Of a DNA stretch of 6,493 nt, positions 1-5,860 are shown in pieces. Origin of the DNA: Actinomycetota bacterium (GTDB taxonomy: Bacteria; Actinomycetota; Actinomycetes; Streptosporangiales; Streptosporangiaceae); contig PLIQ01000119.1 in assembly GCA_003140115.1 (NCBI GenBank), forward strand, positions 6,490 through 12,982. Direction: 5' to 3'. Each line of letters opens with the position of its first letter. The stretch's first letter is position 1. The notes below the pieces were generated by a model that searched no databases, was not told where the DNA came from, and worked only from the letters and a program-made list of their open reading frames with translations. Position numbers and translations under genes: made by a program.

Positions 1-363
1 GCCGGTGCGGTTGCGCAGCAGCAGGCCGTGCCGCAGGGTGTGCCCGGAGCCGACCACCGCGGGGCCGTCCAGTTCGGCCGCGATCTCGTCCGGGTCGAGC
101 ACGTCCGGAAGCGGGCCGGGGGCGGGCGGGCGTGGCGGCTGGCGGCCGGGCGGGTAGGGGAGAGCCCCGACGGTCAGCTCGATGTCGTCTCCGAACTGCT
201 GGTGCAGTTCCTCAGCGGTGGCGGCGGCCCAGGGCGCCAGCCGGATCGTGAAGGGCGGCTGCTCGCCCTCGTCCGCCTCTGGCGTGGGGTATTGCATCAA
301 GGCGTCGGGCTGCTCATCGCGCAGCCTGCCCAGGACTACCTTGAGCTCGTCCCAGACCGCCAT
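1..363 (-). CDS. hypothetical protein, N-terminal part (runs off left edge)
   Basis: The frame is open on the minus strand from an ATG at 363-361 to the window edge, giving 121 residues with no stop; the C-terminus lies outside. I do not recognise the family. The visible part begins MAVWDELKVVLGRLRDEQPD, a likely amphipathic helix. An acidic stretch follows (EADEGEQ, about residues 28-34), then a mixed region containing AEELHQQFGDDIELTVG, a proline-rich linker (about 66-85, PYPPG...PPRPPAPGPLP), and a second ordered part with GSGHTLRHGLLLRNRTG at the edge. No signal peptide or membrane segment is visible, so it is probably cytoplasmic. Codons are strongly G/C-ending, which supports real coding. 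The frame stays open upstream to a stop at 448-450, but no better start or clear Shine-Dalgarno is visible there. It shares the strand of the kinase gene upstream, with an 85-bp gap and no obvious terminator. Function is unknown. Confidence 0.75.
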   Translation of the reverse strand, partial: MAVWDELKVVLGRLRDEQPDALMQYPTPEADEGEQPPFTIRLAPWAAATAEELHQQFGDDIELTVGALPYPPGRQPPRPPAPGPLPDVLDPDEIAAELDGPAVVGSGHTLRHGLLLRNRTG

Positions 364-448
364 GGCAGAAGGCTATCCACGCGACCAAGCCGTCAGCCCG
401 CAGGGTCTTTATCCCAACGCCAGGAAGCGCCCCCGGATCAGGCCTCGT

Positions 449-1456
449 TCATGATCGTGGGTAGAAATGGCCAAATACGCACCAAAAGTACCCGCGATCA
501 TGGTCGGCGCCCAGACATAACGGGATCCCGACTGGTCCGCGCTGATCCTCCAGCACGGCGCGCAGGGTGCGGCGGCCGACTTCCAGGAGTACCGGATTGT
601 CTTCGGAGTGGGCCAGGAACACGATCGCGAAGTTCAGCGCCCAGCCCCTGGCCCGTGTCCGCAGGGCGTCGTCGACCCGGCCGCCGGCGCCGCCAGCCGC
701 CCGGTAGGCCGACCAGAAGCGGTCATGACAGCCGAGCGGAAGCAGCATCCAGGCCACCGCCAGGTCGCTGGCCGGGTCGCCCGCGGTGATGTCGCCGAAG
801 TCGATCACGCCGCTGACCTGGCCGTCGTTCACCAGAATGTTCGCCGGGTGCAGGTCGCCGTGCAGCCAGACCGGCGGGCCGTCGTAGCCGGGGGCCGCAA
901 GCGCCGCGTCCCACACGCGCAGCACCGCGTCCCGGTCGACCTGGCCGGTCAGCAGAGCGAGGTTGGCCGCGAAGCTGCCGGCCCGCTCGGCCAGCGGGAC
1001 ACCGCGGACCGGGTTGGCCGGCGCGTCCGCCGGCGCGGGGACGTGCAGCGCGCCGAGGAACCCCCCGACGGCGGCCGCGGCTTGCGCCGCGTCCAAGGAC
1101 GCGGCTCCCGCTGGATCCAGGGAGCTGGCCTGCGCCGCGGGCACGCCCGGCAGGTAGGGCACCACGCTCCATGAGTAGGGGTAACCGTGCGCGGGAACCC
1201 CGGTTCGTTCGGGATACGGGATGGGCAGCGGCAGCGTCGGGGCGAGCCCGGGCAGCCAGCGCTGCTCGTTCTTGATGATCCGCGCGCCTAGGGCGCGGCG
1301 CGGCAGCCGGGCGATGAGCCCATCCCCGACCCGGTACAACTCGTTGTCCCAGCCGTTCGCGAGGAACTCCACCGGCAGACGCGCCAGGTCAGGGTGCTGA
1401 TCGGCGAGCAGCCGACGCACCAGATCCGCCGACACCTCAACCTCGGCCTCCGGCAT
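449..1456 (-). CDS. aminoglycoside phosphotransferase (APH) family kinase
   Basis: This 335-residue protein belongs to the APH/choline-kinase-like fold, whose members transfer phosphate from ATP to small hydroxyl compounds. The N-lobe has the family-typical stretch LANGWDNELYRVGDGLIARLPRR (cut here as ANGWDNELYRVGD, about residues 23-48). The catalytic loop HGDLHPAN is at about 199-206 (Asp201, Asn206) and the metal-binding IDFGD at about 218-222 (Asp219). Then follow DPASDLAVAWMLLP and RARGWALNFAIVFLAHS. Known members resemble resistance enzymes, but the true substrate cannot be read from sequence and resistance should not be assumed. ATG 1456-1454 is chosen because family similarity starts at about MPEAEVEVSADLVRRLL. 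GTG at 1471 with AGGA nine bases upstream is a fair alternative, and starts further up would overlap the GYD gene. It lies 32 bp after that gene, probably in one operon. The last ~30 residues are odd: codons become AT-rich (TTA at 520-518, TGT, TTT, GTA) and the final 17 are encoded by a palindromic element. Confidence 0.88.
   Translation of the reverse strand: MPEAEVEVSADLVRRLLADQHPDLARLPVEFLANGWDNELYRVGDGLIARLPRRALGARIIKNEQRWLPGLAPTLPLPIPYPERTGVPAHGYPYSWSVVPYLPGVPAAQASSLDPAGAASLDAAQAAAAVGGFLGALHVPAPADAPANPVRGVPLAERAGSFAANLALLTGQVDRDAVLRVWDAALAAPGYDGPPVWLHGDLHPANILVNDGQVSGVIDFGDITAGDPASDLAVAWMLLPLGCHDRFWSAYRAAGGAGGRVDDALRTRARGWALNFAIVFLAHSEDNPVLLEVGRRTLRAVLEDQRGPVGIPLCLGADHDRGYFWCVFGHFYPRS
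450..502. repeat. 53-bp imperfect palindrome across the 3' end of the kinase gene
   Basis: The arm CATGATCGTGGGTA (450-463) is the reverse complement of TACCCGCGATCATG (489-502) except for one base (458 against 494), giving 13 of 14 pairs around a 25-base AT-rich loop. The loop contains the hexamer palindrome TGGCCA (468-473), near the centre. The A/T-rich loop contrasts with the G/C-rich surroundings. The left arm overlaps the kinase stop codon (449-451). A minus-strand transcript would form a stem just at the end of translation, but no T-tract follows, so it is not a classical intrinsic terminator. It may be a REP/MITE-like dispersed repeat, a T-less terminator or a protein-binding site. 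The inverted repeat is directly visible; its role is not. Confidence 0.75.
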
Positions 1457-1488
1457 CCGGTTCACCGCCACAAGGATCAATCCTGCGG

Positions 1489-1812
1489 CTAGCGCGCTTT
1501 CCGGGTGTTGACAATCCGGCGTTTGCGCAACGACTCGAGCCATTCCTGCCCGCTAAGCAGTCGCGTGGTCTTGGCCGACTTGACCTCGCCCTCGGCGGCA
1601 ACCGCCATCGCGACGCTGGCCGCGGTCATATCGTCGGGTGCCTCATACACGACAAGCACGTCATACTCGCCGAACGGAAAGCCGGCCACCACCATCGTGG
1701 CTCCCAGGTCCTCCAGGGTCGGCCTGATCGCTTCCACCGGGTCTTGCGGCTCGTGGAGCTGAGCCGCCATCGACTTCGCGGTGTAGGAGGCTTGGTACAT
1801 ATAGAGCGCCAT
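1489..1812 (-). CDS. GYD-domain protein
   Basis: This small protein of 107 residues matches the GYD domain family (a ferredoxin-like alpha/beta fold, function not established). The pattern is an N-terminal strand (MALYMYQASYTAKSM), a helix (PVEAIRPTLEDLG), a second strand leading into the signature GEYD (residues 48-51), a strand (VLVVYEAPD), a helix rich in Ala/Val (TAASVAMAVAAEG), and a final strand (VKSAKTTRLLS). A basic tail (RKRRIVNTRKAR) follows, which is unusual and could contact nucleic acid or be unstructured. The start is secure: AGGGGAG at 1824-1818 lies five bases before ATG 1812-1810. No signal peptide or membrane helix is visible. It is first in a probable operon with the APH-type kinase and is transcribed divergently from the acyl-CoA synthetase, so both may answer to the inverted repeat at 1847-1869. 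Family assignment is confident; role is unknown. Confidence 0.87.
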   Translation of the reverse strand: MALYMYQASYTAKSMAAQLHEPQDPVEAIRPTLEDLGATMVVAGFPFGEYDVLVVYEAPDDMTAASVAMAVAAEGEVKSAKTTRLLSGQEWLESLRKRRIVNTRKAR

Positions 1813-1846
1813 CGAGACTCCCCTAGGACGGGAACAGGCGACTGCT

Positions 1847-1869
1847 GCGGTCTAAAGATCGTAGACCGC
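1847..1869. promoter_or_regulatory. candidate operator: 23-bp inverted repeat in divergent intergenic region
   Basis: GCGGTCTA (1847-1854) and TAGACCGC (1862-1869) are perfect 8-bp inverted arms separated by seven bases (AAGATCG), an AT-rich spot between divergent genes. A second, wider pair, CTGCTGC (1842-1848) and GCAGCAG (1885-1891), overlaps it. The inner repeat has the size and symmetry of a dimeric repressor site (TetR, MarR or GntR type are all possible), but no regulator gene is in the window. It is 35 bp upstream of the GYD gene and 78 bp upstream of the acyl-CoA synthetase, so it could control either or both. On the minus strand the repeat includes TACGAT, which fits a weak -10 box; no good -35 box was seen. 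Confidence 0.5.
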
Positions 1870-1910
1870 GGGACTGCCGGGTCTGCAGCAGGGTAGGGAA
1901 GGCTTATCGC

Positions 1911-1940
1911 CTGGGGAAGCCTGGGGAAGCCTGGGGAAGG
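1911..1940 (+). repeat. three tandem 10-bp repeats before the acyl-CoA synthetase
   Basis: CTGGGGAAGC occurs twice and CTGGGGAAGG once, head to tail with no spacer (1911-1920, 1921-1930, 1931-1940). The last copy runs into GGAAGGAGAAGCG and the ATG at 1948, so it forms part of the Shine-Dalgarno, and each copy carries a purine run (GGGGAAG) able to mimic one. The 10-bp period is close to one helix turn. AGGCTT at 1900-1905 is complementary to AAGCCT at 1917-1922 and again at 1927-1932, so the leader mRNA could form either of two alternative small stems. Confidence 0.7.
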
Positions 1941-1947
1941 AGAAGCG

Positions 1948-3543
1948 ATGGCCAAGCCCAGCGATGCGGCCGAGGTGCGGCGAGCGAATCGGACCGAGCT
2001 CAGTCCGTTGTCGTTCCTGGAGCGCAGCGTGCTGGTGTATCCCGGCAAAGTGGCCGTGGTGCACGGGGACCGCCGCTACACCTACCGGGAGTTCGGAGAG
2101 CGAGTGAACCGGCTCGCCTCGGCGCTGCGGACAGCGGGCCTGCGCAAAGGTGACCGGGTGGCGTTCATCTGCCCCAACATCCCGGCCCTGCTAGAAGCGC
2201 ACTACGGGGTGCCGGCCGCCGGCGGCGTGCTGGTGGCGCTGAATTACCGGCTGAACGCTCAGGACATCGGCTTCATCCTGGAGCATTCGGGTGCCCGGTT
2301 CCTGTTCGTCGACCATGAATTCGAGCACCTCGCCGAAGGCGCACAAGTCGAGCGCGCCGTGCGCATCGACGATACCGGCGCCGCCGGGGACCCCTATGAG
2401 GCGTTCCTCGCCGAAGGCTCGGCGGAGCCGGTGACGAGCGAGCTGGCTGACGAGGACGAGCCGATCTCGATCAACTACACCTCAGGAACGACCGGGACGC
2501 CCAAGGGTGCCGTCTACCATTACCGCGGCGCGTATCTGAACGCGCTGGGCGAGGTGATCGAGACGCGCCTGACTCCCGAGAGCGTGTACTTGTGGACCCT
2601 GCCCATGTTCCATTGCAATGGCTGGTGCTTTACCTGGGCGGTCACTGCGGTCGGAGGCCGCCACATCTGCCTGCGCAAGGTGGAGCCCGGACGGGTCTGG
2701 GAACTGATCGACAGCGAGGGCGTGACCCATTACAGCGGCGCCCCGACGGTCCAGGCGTCGATCCTCGACCACGCCAGCGCCCACAAACTCGATCACGAGA
2801 TCATCACCGCGGTGTCGGGCTCGCCGCCGACCCCCCAGCTGTTCGCCCGCCTGACCGACATAGGGCTGCGGCCCATCCACGTCTACGGCGCGACCGAGTT
2901 GTACGGCCCGTACGTGATCTGCGAGCGCCAGGAGGACTGGGCGGAACTCCCGGTGCAGGAGCAGGCCCGGCTGCTGGGACGCCAGGGCGTGCCTTACCTG
3001 ATCGCCGATCCGGTGCGAGTCGTGGACGACCAGGGCCGCGAGGTGCCAGCGGACGGCAAATCGCTCGGCGAAGTCCTGATGCGCGGGAACAACGTGATGA
3101 CCGGCTATTTCGAAGATCCCGAGCAGACCAGGGAAACGCTCGCGGACGGCTGGTACCACTCGGGCGACCTGGCGGTCCGCCATCCCGACGGCTACATCGA
3201 ACTGCGTGACCGCAAGAAGGACATCATCATCTCCGGCGGCGAGAACATCTCCACCATCGAGGTCGAGACGGCGATCAGCAAACACCCGGCCGTCGCCGCC
3301 GTGGCCGTCGTGTCCACCCCCGACAGCAAATGGGGCGAACGGCCCAAGGCCTTCGTCGAGCTCAAAGCCGGCGAGCACACCTCCGCTGAAGACATCCTCG
3401 CCTTCGCCAAAGAGAACCTCCCCGGCTACATGCGCCCTACCGCGGTCGAGATCACCAAACTGACCAAGACCGCCACCGGCAAGATCCAGAAGACGGAATT
3501 GCGCAATAAGGAATGGGCCGGCCACGACCGCAGCATCGGCTAG
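1948..3543 (+). CDS. acyl-CoA synthetase (AMP-binding, FadD/DmdB-like)
   Basis: The complete 531-residue adenylate-forming enzyme activates a carboxylic acid with ATP and joins it to CoA in the cytoplasm. All core motifs are intact: the phosphate-binding loop YTSGTTGTPKG (177-187), YGATE (313-317), WYHSGD (402-407), the hinge region RDRKKD (420-425) followed by IIISGGENIS, and the C-terminal catalytic lysine in TATGKIQ (Lys512). The middle part (VYHYRGAYLNALGEV, LPMFHCNGWCFTW, HYSGAPTVQ) resembles the branch holding methylthiopropionyl-CoA ligase (DmdB), plant acyl-activating enzymes and medium-chain acyl-CoA synthetases rather than acetyl-CoA synthetase. The exact acid cannot be predicted. 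ATG 1948 is supported by GGAAGGAG five bases upstream and by homology beginning within the first 20 residues (LSPLSFLERS). It is monocistronic in this view, divergent from the GYD/kinase pair, with a tandem-repeat leader. No damage is visible. Confidence 0.95.
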   Translation: MAKPSDAAEVRRANRTELSPLSFLERSVLVYPGKVAVVHGDRRYTYREFGERVNRLASALRTAGLRKGDRVAFICPNIPALLEAHYGVPAAGGVLVALNYRLNAQDIGFILEHSGARFLFVDHEFEHLAEGAQVERAVRIDDTGAAGDPYEAFLAEGSAEPVTSELADEDEPISINYTSGTTGTPKGAVYHYRGAYLNALGEVIETRLTPESVYLWTLPMFHCNGWCFTWAVTAVGGRHICLRKVEPGRVWELIDSEGVTHYSGAPTVQASILDHASAHKLDHEIITAVSGSPPTPQLFARLTDIGLRPIHVYGATELYGPYVICERQEDWAELPVQEQARLLGRQGVPYLIADPVRVVDDQGREVPADGKSLGEVLMRGNNVMTGYFEDPEQTRETLADGWYHSGDLAVRHPDGYIELRDRKKDIIISGGENISTIEVETAISKHPAVAAVAVVSTPDSKWGERPKAFVELKAGEHTSAEDILAFAKENLPGYMRPTAVEITKLTKTATGKIQKTELRNKEWAGHDRSIG

Positions 3544-3570
3544 AACCAGCGGATCCCGCCGCCCGTGTGA

Positions 3571-3605
3571 TTGCATTTTAGCAGCATTAGCTGCATAATG
3601 ATGCT
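3571..3605 (+). promoter_or_regulatory. promoter/operator of the toxin-antitoxin module
   Basis: A short AT-rich patch in otherwise G/C-rich DNA contains TTGCAT (3571-3576) as a -35 candidate, a 17-bp spacer and CATAAT (3594-3599) as a -10 candidate. A start of transcription about seven bases later falls on or beside the A of the antitoxin ATG (3606), and no Shine-Dalgarno precedes that ATG, so a leaderless mRNA is predicted. The palindrome GCAGC-ATTA-GCTGC (3581-3594) fills the spacer and touches the -10 box, where a bound antitoxin/toxin complex would block RNA polymerase, as is known for VapBC autoregulation. The -35 match is modest (TTG only). Confidence 0.6.
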
Positions 3606-3842
3606 ATGAGTACGTCCATCACCGTGCGGGATGTGCCCGATCAGACGCGCGACGAACTCGCCTCCCGCGCGGCGCTGACCGGACGATCCCTGCAGGAGTA
3701 CCTGCGGGCCAAGCTCGTTGAACTTGCCCGCCAGCCCGATGCCGAAGTGCTCATCGCCCGCGTCCGGGCCCGTAAAGCAGCGAGTGCCTCCTCGCTGCCG
3801 CGTGACCGCATCCTCGCGCACCGCGACGAGGATCGCCGGTGA
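3606..3842 (+). CDS. vapB: VapB/FitA-type ribbon-helix-helix antitoxin
   Basis: A 78-residue antitoxin of a type II toxin-antitoxin module. The N-terminal strand and two helices, SITVRDVPDQTRDELASRAA then TGRSLQEYLRAKLVELA (residues 4-44), have the FitA-like ribbon-helix-helix pattern: a dimer whose strands read DNA and whose C-terminal tail neutralises the toxin. The tail (45-78) is charged and Arg-rich (ARVRARKAA, DRILAHRDEDRR), as expected for a toxin-wrapping, protease-sensitive segment. The stop overlaps the toxin start by four bases (GTGA), giving translational coupling. The ATG at 3606 has no Shine-Dalgarno; the upstream ATGs at 3598 and 3601 are in another frame and stop at once. It probably represses its own promoter through the palindrome at 3581-3594. 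Confidence 0.9.
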   Translation: MSTSITVRDVPDQTRDELASRAALTGRSLQEYLRAKLVELARQPDAEVLIARVRARKAASASSLPRDRILAHRDEDRR

Positions 3843-4243
3843 CGCTGGTCGTCGATGCCTCCATGGTCGTCGCCGGGCTGACCGACAGCGGTGCGGACGG
3901 CCGCTGGGCCGAGTCCTTGCTGGCCGGCGATTCGCTGGCGGCTCCGCACCTGATGCCGGTCGAGGTCGCCAATATCCTGCGCAGGGCGGCCCTGGCCGGC
4001 GACATCTCAGCCGACGTAGCCTCCCTCGCGCACACCGACCTGCTAGACCTGCGCGTGGAGTTCTTTCCGTACCAGCCGTGCGCGGTCCGGGTATGGGAGC
4101 TCCGGGAGAATGTGACCTGCTACGACGGATGGTACGTCGCGGTCGCCGAACTGCTCGATGCCCCGCTCGCGACCCTGGACTGCCGCCTGGCGAACTCGCC
4201 GGGACCCCGCTGTCAGTTCCTCCTGCCACCAGCCCAGGCTTGA
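3839..4243 (+). CDS. vapC: PIN-domain VapC-type toxin ribonuclease
   Basis: A 134-residue PIN-domain protein, the usual VapC size. Acidic metal-binding residues are all in place: Asp6 in VVDAS, Glu42 in PVEVANIL, Asp96 in CYDGWYVAVAE, and Asp114 in ATLDCRLA. PIN toxins cleave RNA (tRNA or rRNA targets in studied cases) when the antitoxin is degraded; the target here is unknown. The start is GTG 3839, supported by GAGGA at 3828-3832 six bases upstream and by the four-base overlap with the antitoxin stop. The intact active site suggests a functional toxin. Its stop lies only 12 bp from the stop of the convergent aldehyde dehydrogenase gene, with no visible terminator between them. Confidence 0.92.
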   Translation: MTLVVDASMVVAGLTDSGADGRWAESLLAGDSLAAPHLMPVEVANILRRAALAGDISADVASLAHTDLLDLRVEFFPYQPCAVRVWELRENVTCYDGWYVAVAELLDAPLATLDCRLANSPGPRCQFLLPPAQA

Positions 4244-4255
4244 ACCGTTCGCGCG

Positions 4256-5815
4256 TCAGTCGGTGAGGCGGAAGGACTCGTCCGCGTTCAACTCGGCGAC
4301 ATCCATCTGCGCCTTCTGGAGCGATCCCGAGTAATCCCAGTTCACCGACTGCCAGCGAGTGAACTGGTCGAGGACCCAGATGCCGGACTGGCGTGATCCG
4401 TTGCCGGACTTGCCGTTGCCGCCGAACGGCAGGTGTGCTTCCGCGCCGGAGGTGGAATTGTTGATGCTGACCATGCCGGCGGAGACTCCGCGGCGGAACC
4501 GGAATGCCTCCGCCGGGTCGCGGGTGTAGATGGCCGACGACAGCCCGTAGCCCGGCGCGTTGGCGAGCCGGATCGCCTCGTCCAGATCCCGGTAGCCCAC
4601 CACGCCGACCAGCGGGCCGAAGGTCTCCTCGCGGAAGAGCGCGTCCTCCTCCCGCACGCCCGTCACGATCGTGGGATGGTAAAAGATCCCGGCCTCCGGA
4701 TCCCCGAGGAAACCCTCCCGGGGATTGCGGGCCGTGATCCGGCCGGTGCCGGTCGAGCCGAACAGCCGATGATAAGGCTGGATCCAGCCCAGGTACTCCT
4801 CGAACCGGCGGCCGAACCGCTCGTCGAGCATCGGGCCGTACACGACGTCACCGAACGGGTCGCCGACTGCCGCACGCCGGGTCGCCTGGTCAAACTTGCC
4901 GGTGAATTCCTCCCGCACGTCCTCGTGCACGATGGCCGTGCCCAGTGAGGTACAGCGCTGCCCAGCCGTCCCGAACCCGGAGAACAGCGCGGCCGTCACC
5001 GCCAGGTCGATGTCCGCGCTCGGCGTGACCACCATCGGGTTCTTCCCGCCCAGTTCCAGGCAGGCCGACTGCAGGTGCCGTCCGGTCAGCTCCCCGATCC
5101 GCGCGCCAACCGTGCTCGAGCCGGTAAACCCGACCTTGTCCACGCAACCCTCGTCGAGTGCGATTTCCAGGCCGGCGAAGGTCTCGTCTCCGTCGGCCAG
5201 CACCAGGTTCAGCACGCCGTCGGGCAGTCCGCCCCCGCGCACCAGCAGCTCATACAGCGCGTGGGCGCTGGCCGAGGCGTACTCGGCGGGCTTCCAGACC
5301 ACGCAGTTCCCGCACAGCAGAGCCGGAATGAGGTACCAGGACGGAACGGCCACCGGGAAGTTCCCCGCGGTGATCACTGCGACAACGCCCACCGGATTGC
5401 GGAACGTGAACAGCTGCTTGTCGGGCATCTCGCTGGGTACGGTCTGGCCATAGAGCCTGCGGCCCTCGCCCAGGAAGAAGTCGCAGGTGTCGACGATCTC
5501 CCGGACCTCGCCGAGCGCCTCGGCGTAGGGCTTGCCGATCTCCCTGGTCACCAGCCGGGCCAGCGCCTCCGCATTGGCCTCCACCAGTCGGCCGATATGC
5601 GCGATGGCCCGGCCGCGGACCGGCGCGGGCACGTCCGCCCAGGCCGTCTTCGCGGCCCGGGCCGCCCGGGCCGCGTCGGCGAACGTCTTCGCGCTGCCCA
5701 GCGCTACCTCCGCCACTACCTCGCTGGTCGCCGCCGGGTTCACCGAGCGGAACCGGCCGCCTGGTGCGCCCGTCTCCTCGTGCCCTGCGATCACCGACGT
5801 GACGTTACGGTTCAT
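4256..5815 (-). CDS. NAD(P)-dependent aldehyde dehydrogenase
   Basis: A full ALDH-superfamily enzyme (519 residues from this start) that oxidises an aldehyde to its acid in the cytoplasm. Visible motifs are TAGNFP (oxyanion Asn152), VWKPAE (cofactor Lys175), FTGSSTVG (about 230-237), the general base in LELGGKNP (Glu254), the catalytic thiol in TAGQRCTS (Cys288), EETFGP (about 396-401) and the C-terminal SGAEAHLPFGGNGKSGNG. The GTAGQRC and NNSTSGAE patterns and the tail WQSVNWDYSGSLQKAQMD recall the ALDH7/aminoadipate-semialdehyde-like branch, but the substrate is not predictable. The start is uncertain. ATG 5815 (MNRNVTSVIAG) has GGGATGG upstream and fits where homology should begin. TTG 5860 directly follows the upstream stop and has AGGGAGG (5874-5868) seven bases before it, which would add 15 residues encoded by less biased codons. 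ATG 5824 is a third option. It follows the monooxygenase gene in a likely operon. Confidence 0.94.
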   Translation of the reverse strand: MNRNVTSVIAGHEETGAPGGRFRSVNPAATSEVVAEVALGSAKTFADAARAARAAKTAWADVPAPVRGRAIAHIGRLVEANAEALARLVTREIGKPYAEALGEVREIVDTCDFFLGEGRRLYGQTVPSEMPDKQLFTFRNPVGVVAVITAGNFPVAVPSWYLIPALLCGNCVVWKPAEYASASAHALYELLVRGGGLPDGVLNLVLADGDETFAGLEIALDEGCVDKVGFTGSSTVGARIGELTGRHLQSACLELGGKNPMVVTPSADIDLAVTAALFSGFGTAGQRCTSLGTAIVHEDVREEFTGKFDQATRRAAVGDPFGDVVYGPMLDERFGRRFEEYLGWIQPYHRLFGSTGTGRITARNPREGFLGDPEAGIFYHPTIVTGVREEDALFREETFGPLVGVVGYRDLDEAIRLANAPGYGLSSAIYTRDPAEAFRFRRGVSAGMVSINNSTSGAEAHLPFGGNGKSGNGSRQSGIWVLDQFTRWQSVNWDYSGSLQKAQMDVAELNADESFRLTD

Positions 5816-5860
5816 CCGACCCATCCCATTCCGCTGTTGCACGATCCTGCGCCGCGACAA

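Noticed and set aside
364..448. Promoter for the left-edge gene (GATAAA on the minus strand at about 413-408)
   Set aside because: The -10-like match is partial and no -35 box lies at a suitable distance, so it is not annotated.
450..502. Palindrome as a classical Rho-independent terminator
   Set aside because: The stem is long and the loop AT-rich, but no T-run follows the stem on either strand.
28..789. Plus-strand open frame at the left edge
   Set aside because: It covers two minus-strand coding regions and the palindrome, is rich in Arg, Gly and Pro, and has no family features.
449..1456. Calling the kinase an antibiotic-resistance gene
   Set aside because: The APH fold includes many kinases with other substrates, and nothing in the context points to antibiotic resistance.
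1457..1543. Longer N-terminus for the kinase, starting at 1543
   Set aside because: It would overlap the 3' end of the well-supported GYD gene and adds residues with no family similarity; MPEAEVEVSADLV or the GTG at 1471 fits better.
2482..3576. Long open frame antisense to the acyl-CoA synthetase
   Set aside because: It is a high-GC shadow frame: its translation has no recognisable domain, and the opposite strand encodes every motif of an intact adenylating enzyme.
3540..4229. Long minus-strand open frame across the toxin-antitoxin genes
   Set aside because: The translation is Arg/Pro/Gly-rich, typical of a shadow of G/C-biased genes, while the plus strand encodes intact VapB and VapC.
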